Assembly: GCA_024180945.1 (NCBI GenBank)
Contig: JAKSGN010000022.1
Coordinates: 496,001 to 560,000, forward strand
Length of the DNA stretch: 64,000 bases
Source of the DNA: Macrophomina tecta
Lineage: Eukaryota; Ascomycota; Dothideomycetes; Botryosphaeriales; Botryosphaeriaceae
Reading direction: 5' to 3'
Shown: one piece after another, positions 24,240 through 35,968 of the stretch
Position numbering within the stretch: the first letter of the stretch is position 1
Layout: every line of letters begins with the position of its first letter
The notes under the pieces: model-generated
What the model was told of the DNA's origin: nothing
What the model saw: the letters and a program-made list of their open reading frames with translations, nothing else
The model's database searches: none
Translations under genes and position numbers: made by a program

Positions 24240-27214
24240 CCACCGGAGCAATGGCACTGGGCACCTCACGGACGACGACCGAGCGAGGCGACCACGCAGA
24301 CTTGCAGCAGCACAGAGCCACAAAAGGGCCACGAGGAGGCGCAGCACCCTTCGAACTGACCATCCCGCGCACGCACGCTAAACTCAACACCAAAAGCCCG
24401 CAAGAGAGGGGCTATACGCATCCTGCATGAAGATAGGCACACCCCTCAGGCCATCGCTTGCCTCGGCCCGTCTACACGTCTCTCACTTGCTCCATTCTCC
24501 ATGCATCCGAGTCTAAGCTTTCCCGTATTGTCGCACCGAATGGTGTAGCGACAGGAAGCCCGAACCACGACCACGCCGCCCTATTCGCGAACGAGTTAGA
24601 TGAAGGAGCATCCGCGGCGGGGCTGCCTATCCTCCTTCCAGCCAGCGCGGCCTGTGGTTGGTGGCGCCTGCGCTCCCGCAATAGGGTAATGGCGCCAGAC
24701 GCGCCAGACGACGGGATTGGAGGGATTGCGTGCGTCTGATGGGGCTGCCATTACTATGGGTCCCGCGTGGTTAGAGCCGCAGTGGCAGTTAGAGCCTCCG
24801 GAATCACTGTACTCATCAAGCCAAACGCGAGTAAGTCGACCTTCCCGGCCGGTCAACGGCGAGCGACGATGCGGCACAACTCCGTCGATGATCAAACCCC
24901 ACCTTTGCTCTTACTCGGCGTCATCCCTCACAACTCTCACCCGAAGCTCAAGCCGCTCCGAGGATGAGGATGGGGAGGGGCAGCGCACAGCCCAAGCATC
25001 ACCACCGCGCAAGAGGCAGAGAGAGCACAGCCAACCGACCCAGCCCGCCGGGAAAGCGGACCCCAGACACAGCCAGAACAGACCAGACGAGACGAGACGA
25101 GGACGATCCAGGTGCCTTTGCAGCGTGGCGCCGACTGTGCGCTGCGTGTGGGCAGTTGGCCCTTCCCGCGCGTCTGGCTGTGCGGTGCGCAACAGCCGCA
25201 ATAGCCCTCAACCATCGGCCCACCAAACTGACTCTCCACCCCACAGATTCTGCTCGCCTCCCAGCCACCTGAATTCCTGAGAGCCTCTCGCTGCGTCTCC
25301 ACTGTTGATGGGCAGCGACGGACAGACCACCACTCACTATTCCGAGGACGAGCAGAGCTACATATCCACGACTCGCGGCGAACAAGGCCTGCGAGCCAAG
25401 ATCACTCGACCTAGGCATGCAGGAAACGTACGTGAAGACTGATCTACGAACTGGTTACACGAAACCCCGAGCAACCCACTTTCGCTCTGCAGAAGAATCA
25501 GCCGCATGTGGGAACCGGCATGCCCCATCCACATGCCCACTCACGACAACGATCCGGAGAACAGGGCCACAACGGACCAAACGCGGGTCGTGGAGACCCG
25601 GAAGGTGTTCGTTGCGTGTCAGTGAGTGCCGTTGGTCAGCCCGGATCCGTTCGTGATGTTCGCCTGTCTTTTCCTTTCACTCTCCAAGCCCACCCCACTT
25701 GGCGCTATGTGGGCGTGGCGATGAGAGATGTCGTTATCTGACGATCTTACTATTACGCGCTGCTGAGCCGCGTCCGCCCGCTTTGCTCAGCTCTCCACCG
25801 CCGGCGCCGCCGTGATGGTGCAAATGAGGCGGAGACGGCAGACGAGGACGCAATGCAAACGAGCGCTTGTCATCATCAATCATCAACGCTCGTCACCCCG
25901 GCCACGAAAGAGAAAGCACAAACCATCCCCCAACGCTTCCTCCTTCCCTCCTCGTTCCTGTTCGGACCTTCGCATGTGCGAACGCGAGGACGATGCCCAC
26001 TCACATGGCACGGATTCTGCGGCAAAATTAAGATGATGAGAAATGTGGGTCTATCCAGTCACTTTCCCAATCCCAACGACCTGTCGGCATTTTATGTTTT
26101 TTTCCCTGGTCAAGGCCTCGTAAACCCTCGGCACTCTTCTTTTTCCAATCCGGGTCTTCGCTGCATCTTTTGGGTTTGAGATATGCCGAGTAAGCATGTT
26201 GCGTGTTTCCAACGCGTTTGCGAGTCTACCCCATCATGCACTCCAGCTGCGAGTAAGCTTGCGTCGCATGGCAAACCTCAATTGGTCGAATTCAACAGAA
26301 CCGAGCGAACCGCAGCCTCTCGTGAAGAACGCACGTGAAACCAGCGGAGATGGGCGACATAACAGGGAGGAGAGCAATGTCAGGGGAGGTCGACCACTGA
26401 ATGGCCAGAGGATGGTGATGAATGACATCCAGCCCTGCCACAGTGAGAACCAGTCGGCTTTATCGAAGACTCACGTTGCCTGCTGAGCCACATCTCCGCG
26501 TTGCATGACCTTCTGAATGCCCCGGTCGCGCCGAGAGGTCGGCGGATTGGGTGGATGACACGTCCAGAGGTCTGCATCTGAACTGACTATCGTCTCGACT
26601 GACTTCCTGACTAGGACATGTGCGTCTCTTCCAATGCAGATGATGGGTAGACGACTGACTATCAGACCCTGAGAGCTGAAACTGCCCGAACCATGACCTC
26701 GACGCCTCAGGAGCTCCTGACATGCCACATCAACCCGCGCTGTGCCTCCTTTCACTATATTGGATCCTATCAAGACACTTGCAAGAAAAGAGCACCAGGC
26801 AAAGACAAGGCATCCAATACGTGAAACCTGAAACGCAAAGCCTCCGAGCACAAGACCTGACCGGAAGAGCTGAAGCCTCAAATCGACCAGGTGCAGCCGT
26901 CACCCCATCCCCTCATGATTCAGCGACACACGTCCGGTGCTTTCCATAGCATATCAATAGCGGGAAAAGTGGCAGCACATGGCCTGGCTTGCTTGCTAGC
27001 TTGCTATCGTATCAGCGAAAGACGAAAAACCGACGCTACCGCGCCGTGCCGCAAACGCGTTGCCGTCTTTTAGACCGAAAATCTCCGGGCCACTCATGTA
27101 GTAGCAACAACCAACATTCCCGTCACGTAGACAGACAACCACGCTAGTGAAAAGCAAAAAATGGATGGAAAAAGAAAAGAAAAATTTTCTACACCGCGGT
27201 CCGGCCCAGGCGCC

Positions 27215-27234
27215 TTTTTTTTTTTTTTTTTTTT
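27215..27234. repeat. T20 homopolymer
   Basis: Run of 20 T in the gene desert. Confidence 0.9.
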
Positions 27235-27459
27235 GTGATGGGATTTGCCGCCGGTCAGCGAGCTAGCCAGCCTCTTTCTTCCTTCCTGTCAGGACTTATC
27301 AGCGTAACCAGCCATCCAGACGGAAGAAAAGGCTTCTCCCTGTTCGTATCGCGCCGCCCGATAACGCTTGTTGGGCCTCTTGTTCTTGCGCCGCCCCCTC
27401 ACCGGGGGGCTTAGCTCAGCCCGCAGCCAACCAGGAGTAGAGATGGGCTTCAGAAAGGT

Positions 27460-27463
<4 letters not shown>

Positions 27464-27499
<36 letters not shown>
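27464..27499. repeat. (CA)18 microsatellite
   Basis: Eighteen uninterrupted CA units, the longest dinucleotide repeat in the window. Confidence 0.95.
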
Positions 27500-27500
<1 letters not shown>

Positions 27501-27556
27501 CTATACACACATTCATGATAGGACCAGTACAATTGGTTTATTTTGTCTTTTTAGCC

Positions 27557-27589
27557 TTTTTTTTTTAAAATTTTTTTTTTTAAAAAAAA
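27557..27589. repeat. alternating T/A homopolymer block
   Basis: T10, A4, T11 and A8 in direct succession. The T11/A8 halves could fold back on each other. It is 33 bp of pure A/T in an otherwise GC-rich stretch. Confidence 0.9.
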
Positions 27590-27809
27590 TTCTCCGATAA
27601 TTGTGTAACACTGTGGCTGTGACAAATGCTGTGCTATGCTGAAGACCTTGATGTCCAGCAGTAGTGACCGGAGCTAGCAACTTGTTTGCTTTGCTCCCCG
27701 AAACACCCTCTCCCCCCGGTTCCCATTTTGGATGACGAGCTCCGCGGACCGGTCAGATGGATTTGGGAAAGTGGGCGTTCCTCCGCGCGAGAAGCGAAAA
27801 GGTAAAATT

Positions 27810-27828
27810 AAAAAAAAAAAAAAAAAAA
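27810..27828. repeat. A19 homopolymer
   Basis: Run of 19 A in a purine-rich stretch of the gene desert. Confidence 0.9.
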
Positions 27829-27909
27829 GGAAAATGAAAGGGGAAAGGAGGAAAGAAAGTATTGGAAAGAGAAGGTGGGAGGGGAGCCCGAAGGAATGAT
27901 GATGATAAT

Positions 27910-27933
27910 GGTGGTGGTGGTGGTGGTGGTGGT
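27910..27933. repeat. (GTG)8 trinucleotide repeat
   Basis: Eight perfect GTG units. Open frames crossing it encode runs of His or Val and are not considered genes. Confidence 0.9.
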
Positions 27934-28648
27934 GAAGGAAGGGCTCGAAAGGGAGGGAAACAGGCAAACGTCGCTGCCTGCTCATTCGTCTTGGGAGAGG
28001 TTTAGCGCTCTTTTTCTCCCTCCTTTTTTCTTGATAATCGCCTGCTGATATGAGAGAGTCAGAGGAAGAGGGGGCAACTGTGTAATGGCTAGGCAACCAG
28101 CCATGTAGCTAGTCAGCCGCTGCTGGTTCCCGCTTGGTCTCGAGACTTCCCGTTGACGAAGACGACCACGCCGCCGGCTTGCAGGAGCGTCGCCAGTCGG
28201 CCGTATGTATTGTGTGTGTGTCTGTGTCCATCTGCTGCCATCGTCCGTAACCTGCGCAGCTAACTCTTGCTCGTCCTGCTTCGCCTCACGCTCGCCACCC
28301 ATGCGGCAGGGAGAGAAGTGAGAGCACTAGTAGAAAAAACCGAAAAGGAAAGGAGGTGGATGGAAAAGAGAGGAAGATATGGATTCGCCCGTACCAGACA
28401 CCGTTCGCATCTCCCTCCGTGTCGGAGGCGAAGCCGGGAAAAGAAACAACAAGAATTTGAACAAAAGAATGCAATTGAAAAGAAGAATGAACAGTTATGT
28501 ACGCCGGCCCATGATATCTGCTCCATGCCCTTTCCCTTTGCCCCAACTTCCTGACCAAATACAACATGCTGACGACCGAACAACATTTACGACTCTCCGC
28601 TGCCTAGTTTGCCTTCTCTTCAAAGGACAATGTTTCCCATTTCTGTCA

Positions 28649-31600
28649 TCATGACTTGGGATTGTACTTCTCCTTCCAGATCCTGTAAGGCACAATGCGT
28701 GTTAGCATCTCTCCGTTTTCCTGATCACAATCATAAGTGCCAAAGAGCAATGAAATCGACGAGCAGCGGCACCAGCCAACCACGACGACCCCCAACAACG
28801 CCCTGCCCCTACCAGCCGCACCCGCCCCTTGCCCAGGAGAGAACCCCAATAGCACCAAGACGAACAACGCATACCGCCCTCGTTCCCTTAGGGAAAAAAT
28901 ACCTGAAGGTGACGAGGCTGCGCGTACACGCAGGTCCGGCACTAGAAGAATTTTCTCTCCTGCAGGAGCTAGGTTGTCTCTCTTTCTCTCGCCCCTTGAG
29001 GAGAAAGAGAAAAAGCAAAAGAGATAGGCTGGTCGTGCGTGGGGTGTGATGTGCCGGAGGAATGCTGGAGGAAGGCGGGTACATCAAAAAAGCAAAGACA
29101 GAAGACCCCGTCATCGAAGGTCAGGAGGAAAAAAAAAAAAAAAAGACCCGGTTAGCGAAGAAAACGACAATGAAGATGAATACGGTGAGAAGGAAAAGCA
29201 GATCGCGTTCTCTCGCCCTGTCGTCCCATCAACACCTCTCATGGCGTGTGGGAGAGTGTGCGTGTGGATACCAGCCAGCAGGAACGCGTGCCACATCCCC
29301 TACACACACCCACACCCACACTATAGCCAGCACCAACAAGCAACAGCAGCGCTTGTTCGGCAGTCTCGGTTCACATCTGTCCCAAGGTCCACATTCCGCT
29401 GGCGAAGTCGGCAAGTCCATCGCGAGATCGTAGCCATCGTGTTCTCTCTCTTTCGCTTCCCGTCCGGATCGGAAAAAGAGACTTTCGATGGCGAGGATGA
29501 ACAGCGATGACGGGCACCTTGCTGGCGTACGCACACACAGACACAAACACTCGAGACGGTTCTCTCTTTCTCCATCCCTCAAACGGACATGCCCGTAAGC
29601 AAATCAATCGCGCGATCAACAACCCATCATCATCCCCCTCATGTCACTGTGGTCCGGTAGTTCGGTGACGCTACGACCAGAGAAGACGAACGTCGTTCGG
29701 CGGTGGTGGTGTGTAGGTGTGCCCGTGTGTGCAGCAGCAGCAGGAGCTCGCGCCGGGGGGAAACGGTTCCGGCAGCATCCCTCAAACCACATATGCGGTG
29801 CCACGTGTACTGCGGGTGGGTGTGGGTGTGATCTCTGACCAGGGGGTGTGGAGAGGGCGCTGCCGGATTTGCAGGGAAGAGCAAAAGCGTGCGGCGGGCG
29901 GAAAGGGAAAAATATGGCTGCTGGTCTTTGCTGCAAGGGTTCCGTTCGTAGCCTGTGGGCTCGGCACTACTGCAGTGCATGCATGAATGCAAAGAGCACC
30001 AGCCTTGGCTCGGATTCGGGGGCGGGCAGTGTGTGTGGAGTGGTAGAGGCGTGCATATGGTGCCGGCGCCGGCTGTTGGACTGCGCGGGCAGCAGCTGTG
30101 GTGTGGATGGTGCATGGTGGGGGCCGAGCCGTGCCTCTTCTCCGGCCCTTTCTCTCGCGCGCCCTCCCCTCCCCTCCCTCTCGCGGCGCCAATAAGCGAG
30201 AGAGAAGAAAAAAAATAATTCGGCGTCCGTACGGGCTTTTGCCAATGATGTGCGCGGTTCGGTTCGGCCGGCGTGCGGAGAGCAGACAGGAGCGACGACA
30301 GCCAATGCCTGGCACCACCACCACCGGCCTTGACACACGGCGCTAACCCGCTTTCCGTCGCGGCGCGGTCCCGTTCGGGTGTGCCCGTGACGAAGCCACA
30401 GATGGACTGCTCCACGCGCCCACAGGCAATCCCGGTCGGGTTGGCTGCTGTTGTGAGTTTCTTTGACGCTGACTCTCGCGAGACCAGGAGGAGTAATGAT
30501 CCTTTCTGACTCCGTCTGCGCCGCCGTCACCGCCGCCCTCGCCGCCCGCGTGCCCGCTGCTGCGCCCCGAGCTTCCATCCTCCTCCATTCTCCGCCTCGC
30601 TCTCGCGAAGCGCGGGACGAACTGGGACAGGGTCCGCAAGTGTGGATTCACCATGACGCAGCCCCATCGTCTGTGAGTGTGCGCGTGCGCGTGCGCGGCT
30701 CTTTTCCGATGAATGGATGGTGAGGATGACGGCGTGGAATTCGCTTTCCGCCAGGTCCTTCACAGGCAGCTCATTGCCGCTGCTCGTGGTCATCTGTCGG
30801 TAACGTGCTGACATCGACTCCTGCCGGTCCAGCCTCTCTCGACGCGTGGCTGGCCTCGCTTCCACCTCCTTTAGGAAGGCACGGCAGGGCGGAATAAAAA
30901 TAATATCCTGTTGGGAAGGGCACAGAAACTTGGACAATGAAAGGAAAGAGGCGCTGCTGCGCTTGGGAAACGGAATGAAACAGGAAATGCAGTGCTTACC
31001 AGGTGTTGCCAATCGTCTTGTTTCCCTTCTCCTCCGCCAACCGCAGGAACTGAGCGGCTTTGAACTACGCGAGAGAAATCCAGTCAGCTCCCATGTCCTG
31101 TCTCTCCTTTCTCCCCATCGCTGCCCAACAAGAGTGAGGCTGTCGGAGAGATTCTTGCAGTCGCATGATGCAGGAGATAGAGATGTGGCTTGCGCAAGAC
31201 ATTTTTTTTTTTTTTTCCTCCGTCCCCTTGAGTTACCAAAATTGGTGCCAGGGTGACTCACCTTGTCCTTCTTGCACCCAAAGCCTTCGATGTAACACCA
31301 CGCCGCCTCGTTCATTGCGTCAGTGTCGCCCAAGTTGGCCGCCGTCTCGTAGTATTGTCTGGCTGCCGATGCATCCTTCTTGACGCCCCAGCCGTGCCGG
31401 AAACTATTGGCAAGCTCGAACATGGCCAGCACGAGCTCGCCTTTTGCCGCACCGCCCTTCTTCATGCCCGCCTGCAGCGCCAGCGCCTCGATCTCCGCGC
31501 TGTTAGATGCTGCGTACGAGAGATACGTGACCGCCAGCTCAGGATTCGGCGTGCAGCCCCAACCGTGTCTGGCCCCCTCGCATCATTAGCAAGGCCGCCC

Positions 31601-32635
31601 ATGGCCATTACAGAATTGATATCCCATTGCATGAGAGCTGAGAGCATGGGAGCATGAGGCTGTCAGACACTTACCTCAGGGCGAGACCGTACAGTACCTG
31701 GCTGAGCGCATTGTTAGCCCCGTTGGGGTCTGCCAGCCGTCCAAACAACTCTGTCGATCTTTCGAGGTCTGTATGTTTTGCATGGTGCAGCCCGCCGTCA
31801 GCCAAATCTATCCACATGTGCATTCTCCCGCATAGGAAGCCCAACATCGTCCGGTTGGAGGGGGATCAGGAAAACTTACCGCCGGCCTCATGTAGCCTGA
31901 TTGCTTCCTGTATGTTCTCCTGCAAGCAGCTCCAGTCTCAGCACACATGCACGTTCTCTCCTCACGCCAGACCGTAACCTCCCCCACGCCACGTAGAACA
32001 GTAGCAAAAGACCAACATTATACCATCAAGGATCTCAAGGGAAAACCACCTACATCTTTCCCCGGATCACTCACGCCCGGGCTCGGACTCCTCACACCAC
32101 CGCCGCGCGACGGCGGCGGTAACTCCAGCCCCGACGAATCCCCATGATTGCCCGACCTGCTTATCAGCGTCGTCCCCTTGGCCAGTATCGTTGCGCGCTT
32201 CTCCCACTGCGCCTCGTGCTCCGCGCTGCGCGCGACGCCCTCGTCGACGGCCGGCAGGTCCGACGGCAGGTTGACCAGGCTCGACGCCGAGCGCGAGCGG
32301 CCGCTGCCGAAGTGTATGCGTTCCGAGAGGCGCTTGTCGCTGGAGCCGGGGCGCGACGAGGTGCCCGCGCTGGACAGCGAGCGGCCGAAGATGCTTTTGC
32401 GATTCTCGGGCTTGGGCGGCGTCGGCGCGTTCGGGGAGAGGAAGCCGTTGCTCGTGGTCGCCGAGGTGGGCGTTTCGCCGGGGAAGGCGGGCGGGGTGAT
32501 GACTTCTTGGGTGGTGGTGGTCGTGCGCATGAAGGTGAACTCAGGGGCGGCGTTGGGCGCGTCGGAGCTCGAGCGCTGCTGCGCGTCGGGCTTGTTGATT
32601 TTGTCCTTCTTCTTGAGCAGGTCTTTCAGCGTCAT
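28649..32635 (-). CDS. NIF1/DSF2-like Sel1-repeat protein
   Basis: Six exons on the minus strand: 32024-32635, 31880-31919, 31675-31768, 31262-31568, 31000-31064 and 28649-28682, encoding 383 residues with frame closing at every junction. The first 200 residues are disordered and Ser/Thr/Pro-rich (MTLKDLLKKKDKINK start). Sel1-like repeats follow from about residue 205: ENIQEAIRLHEAG, QVLYGLALRHGWGC, LANSFRHGWGVKKD, AAWCYIEGFGCKKDK, AAQFLRLAEEKG. This layout fits fungal relatives of S. pombe Nif1 (inhibitor of the Nim1/Cdr1 mitotic kinase) and yeast Dsf2. The last exon encodes IWKEKYNPKS, which completes the NTWIWKEKY ending I expect for the family; it sits 2.3 kb away. If that intron is not removed, TGG-TAA at 30996-31001 ends the protein ten residues earlier. 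The exon 1 donor (GTATAA) is the weakest edge. Confidence 0.82.
28683..30999 (-). other. apparent 2317-nt terminal intron of the NIF1-like gene
   Basis: On the minus strand the donor is GTAAGC (30999-30994) and the acceptor CCTTACAG ends at 28683. A perfect TGCTAAC branch motif lies at 28707-28701, about 20 nt before the acceptor. The join (TG|G = Trp) keeps frame and adds ten residues. The other introns of this gene are 104-197 nt. Inside are an A16 tract (29129-29144), CA-rich repeats near 29305, and GT/GGC-rich stretches; open frames of 184-258 codons on the minus strand are low-complexity and are not called. Confidence 0.6.
29129..29144. repeat. A16 homopolymer inside the long intron
   Basis: Run of 16 A within the 2.3-kb intron of the NIF1-like gene. 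Confidence 0.9.
31202..31216. repeat. T15 tract in intron 4 of the NIF1-like gene
   Basis: Fifteen T (A on the coding strand) within the intron 31065-31261, about 46 nt downstream of the donor in the direction of transcription. Confidence 0.9.
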
Positions 32636-33615
32636 GGTGTGCCGACGGTCGCGGGGTGTGTTTCTTGATCAATGTTTCAATCTTGAGGGGGAAACAAAAA
32701 AAAAAAGATGGTCAGACAAGGATGGCGCAGCTTAATAAAAAAGCAACCTCGTGGCAAGAATGAAAGAAAAGGAGAGAGGTTGAGTGCGGATGATCGTTCG
32801 TTCGCATGTAAATATAGTCCCGGAGCAGCGACCCAGCTTTCATCTGACGCGCCGATTGATCTTGTAGCGCTTGTGGGTGCGGAAAAGGAGCAGCGCTGGA
32901 CGCATGGGGAGCTGGGCTGCCTCGTTGGTGCCTATGGAGGAGGGGCTCAGCGCGCTCCTCAGCCGCGTGCGGGAGATGGTGCCTACTGAGTCGCGAAGGC
33001 CCCAGTCTGCTCGGCCTTGGCTAATTACCACGGCGGCAATGCGTCCTCCGGCCAGGCACAAAGCGCGACATCTGCTGATCGCTCGCTCGCCAGCCGCTTC
33101 GAGGACGCGACCCGGAGAAACTTATTGAGGATGGAGAACAATTGCTTTTTGTCGGCGGGTGATCGGCCTGTTCCCCGCATTCAAAATGCCCAGTGATCGA
33201 CCGACCGGCGCGGTGCGGAGATCGAGTTTCCCTTCTAGTTTGGGCTGGCACTCGCTTCCGACGATTCAGTTAAGCTCAAGTGGCATAGGCGCCCTGGCGG
33301 AAGAGGCTTGAGACCTAGGGAGCATGTGGGGAAGGTTAATTCATCCGAGACCATTTTCATTTCTTCTATAATACAGCATTGTCCCTGAATTTCGAGAATC
33401 CATACAACTCCATGCAATGCTGCTCAACCGCTCATGCAAAGCTCGAAGCTGTACCAGTAGAAAAGGCTCCACCGAATGGCATGTCGGTGGCCCTAGGGAA
33501 GCACTACGACAATTGGAAACATCTTTTCTCTCGTAGAGAAGACCATCCGTCGCCGTTGACCGCCTAGGGTCGGAAGCGTCGTTTACCTGTTGGCGTGAAG
33601 ACTTACACTTGCAGA
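32636..33615. promoter_or_regulatory. intergenic: NIF1-like promoter and CCCH-gene 3' side
   Basis: About 1 kb between two minus-strand genes. It must hold the NIF1-like promoter (right of 32636) and the 3' end of the CCCH gene. No protein-like frame is visible. Confidence 0.5.
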
Positions 33616-35283
33616 TCAGAAGCTCACAAAGTCCTGCTGCTGCGACAGGTCACGGCCGTGGTCGTCAGCACCCTGCATGATAACATCCCCCTCAATCTCA
33701 TCTTCCGAGTCGATGTCGTCGCTGTCGATTTCGTCGTACTCATCGTCACTTGACAAATCTGGCGATCCCAGCTCAGCGCTGGCCGTGTGAGCAGCAGCAG
33801 CTTTCCGGATCTGGCCAGCTCGATCAACGTGCGGGAGTCGACACTTGGGATTGCGGCATACTGCATGATTAGCATAGTCAGGGCATTCAAACACATGGCG
33901 CTCGGTGCAATCAGATCCCTTCTCGCAGTAGCCAAGAGCCCCGAACGCATGGCAAACAGGTCCAGATGGATTGACCCTGATATGTGCATAGCGGCAGTTG
34001 TCGTTGGTGCAGTTGCCGCGCAGAAAGTGCAAGCATGCAGGGACGCGATTGGGCGTGGGCTCGTGCGACAGGTCACAACCATCGCCCAGCGCGCAGTTTC
34101 CTCGCAGCAAATAGTCTTTGCAGATGGCAACCTTGTTCGGATCATGCACATAACGGCATTGTGGTCCTTTGGCGCACGTTCCTGGTGTTCGCGTCAGTCT
34201 GATCTGGGCATACGAACCGGGTAGCGCGGCGTTTGGTTGCCGCTTGCTCGGTGAGCGGGAGGGAAATGGCCAACCAGTCGTAGTAAACCTTGGGCAAGGC
34301 TCATCGATTTTCTTGATAGGCTTGTCCCTGTACTGATGTTAGTCTGCCCGTGCAGTTCCAATACCCTGCGAACGTACTGCTTTGTCTTGATGAGTCCGGA
34401 GCGGTAGAGGTTGCCGTTCTTGCTTCGCAAGAAGGTAACCCCACCAACTCTGGCTTGCTTGGGAGTGGCCCGAGCAGTGTTGGGATCATCTGGTGCGCTT
34501 TTAGTGGATCTTCCTATGACACCGGTGCCCATATTCGGCCACGTACTGGAGATCCTAACGAGCTTACTACCGCCGTCTGCCACGCGGAAGCGGATATTGT
34601 CGATTTCGATCTCGTACGACTGTGGGCTGTTGGAGATTTGGACCCCAGGAGATGCTTGGCCGTGCAGCTGCATAGCGTGAAAGTGCTTGTTGAGCTTCGC
34701 CTTCTCCTTCATACTTCGTTGCTGACGACGCTGCTCGGTTGTCTGCTCTATAGCTTTGGCGCGCTGCTGAGCAACTTGATCGTAAATCGCTGGGTTGATC
34801 AGTTGCATATGCCTGTCGCGCTTGACAACCCATCCAGGCGCGTCATTGGTCTGTGGAGAGGGTGCGGGGCTGCCGTTTGCCGAGAGTTCGTTGTTTTGGG
34901 AAGCGCTCGCAGCGGGGTGATTATTACTGGCTCTGTTGGTGTTGTTGAGAACCAGCGTACGATTGAAGACTTTGCCTCCGCGGCCGCGAGGAGCGCCGTA
35001 TGGGGTCCCGCGATATGGCGCCCACCCGCCACGTCCTCGACCCCGACCTTGTCCGACATTAGCGATTCTGCCCCGGCGGCGGCTAATTTCCCATCTAATT
35101 TTTGTACCGTATTGAGGCGCTGGCTGGTATTGCTCAGGCTGCTGTTGTTGCTGCTTGTGGACGTTGATACGGCCTATGGCGAAGCGCTCTGTTAGAAGGG
35201 TGGACGAAGGTCAAATCTGGTGCGCACTGCGGCTTACCAGCTAATGCGGCAATCTTCGCCTGCAACTCGCTGTCTTCTGACAT
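33616..35283 (-). CDS. CCCH zinc-finger protein, ZC3H3-like
   Basis: Four exons, 35238-35283, 34378-35173, 34275-34327 and 33616-34181, give 486 residues. The start is MSEDSELQAKIAALAG. A Gln-rich stretch and an RG/RGG-rich segment (GQGRGRGRGG) come first, then a basic coiled region (QRAKAIEQTTEQRRQQRS). The C-terminal half has about five consecutive CCCH fingers: CPRFTTTGTCAKGPQCRYVH, CKDYLLRGNCALGDGCDLSH, CLHFLRGNCTNDNCRYAH, CHAFGALGYCEKGSDCTERH and CPDYANHAVCRNPKCRLPH. A very acidic tail follows. The array resembles ZC3H3/CPSF30-type RNA-binding proteins; animal ZC3H3 acts in mRNA 3' processing and export, so a nuclear RNA role is inferred. The 50-nt intron (34328-34377) has GTACGT, CTAAC and ACAG. 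The third intron uses a weak GTTGGC donor but rebuilds finger 1 exactly. Confidence 0.85.
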
Positions 35284-35968
35284 CGTGGAACGCTTCAGTT
35301 CTGTTCGGACCGGTGCGCGTGGTTGGAGGCGAAGGCAGGGGACTCGAGCAAGCGTGTGCGCAATGTTGGGTGGTTGCGCGACAAGAAGGCAGGGTACGGA
35401 TGGCGAAAGCTGGACGGCGCACGACGAAGTGAAGTCGATGCCAACCCCGCACGTGATCGTCCATTTCAGCCCTACCACACATGACTCGCGCATTGAAATC
35501 CCGAAGCTTTTCCACTTTAAGCTTATGCTCCCTTTATGCAGCCGGTACGAGGGACGGTCTGAGCTTGCTTGTGATTTCCCGGCCTATTCTCCCCTTTGTA
35601 TGTCTGGAGTATTACGATCTTCATTACACGTATGCCGTTGAGCTTCTTGAAACCACTGCAATAGAGAGTGTCTTGGCAATACAGCTCAGGGAGAAATGCA
35701 GAGTGTGAATACGGAGTGATGCAATAGCCTCCTGGTATAACTTCATTCCAGGATGCTGGGTTCAAAAAAACTACAATGTTAGACTAAACGTAAAAAACAA
35801 TGTGAAACTTGCGTCCGGATCTTGACGTGATTTGATTTTCTTCTTGGATGTTGCCTCTGATCGAGTGCTTCAAACTCCTCGTCCGGACTGGTAGTTGGCA
35901 CTACCATTCCACTGAGGTGTACTTCGGCCTTTTCGTGGTATTTCTGCTCTTTCGTCTTTGCTTCTTAT
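35284..35968. promoter_or_regulatory. intergenic: CCCH-gene promoter and NOC4 3' side
   Basis: This 685-bp stretch lies between two minus-strand genes. The left part should be the CCCH-gene promoter and leader and the right part the NOC4 3' UTR. Nothing else is recognised. Confidence 0.5.

Larger units (their letters stand above)
22270..28648. other. 6.4-kb gene desert with simple-sequence DNA
   Basis: No recognisable gene on either strand. The left part (about 22270-23050) should include the bZIP 3' UTR. The middle is GC-rich with C-rich, CT and CGG-type sequence; the right part (27200-28100) is dense in mono-, di- and trinucleotide repeats. Open frames here are strongly biased in composition (R, P, S, H runs) and mirror each other on both strands. 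I saw no tRNA B-box-like sequence, no LTR and no transposase motif. Confidence 0.5.

Noticed and set aside
24132..24347. Tandem-like short repeats in a minus frame over the palindromes
   Set aside because: The repeated codons come from the palindromic DNA itself, not from a repeat protein.
29639..30415. 258-codon minus frame and its 184- and 203-codon overlaps inside the long intron
   Set aside because: Three overlapping frames of similar length in the same GC-rich stretch, with Pro/His/Ser/Arg runs and no motif: a composition effect, not a nested gene.
30898..30998. Ending the NIF1-like gene at the TAA overlapping the donor
   Set aside because: Simpler, but the donor is strong and the distal exon restores the expected IWKEKY ending with a perfect branch site and matching phase; kept as an alternative isoform.
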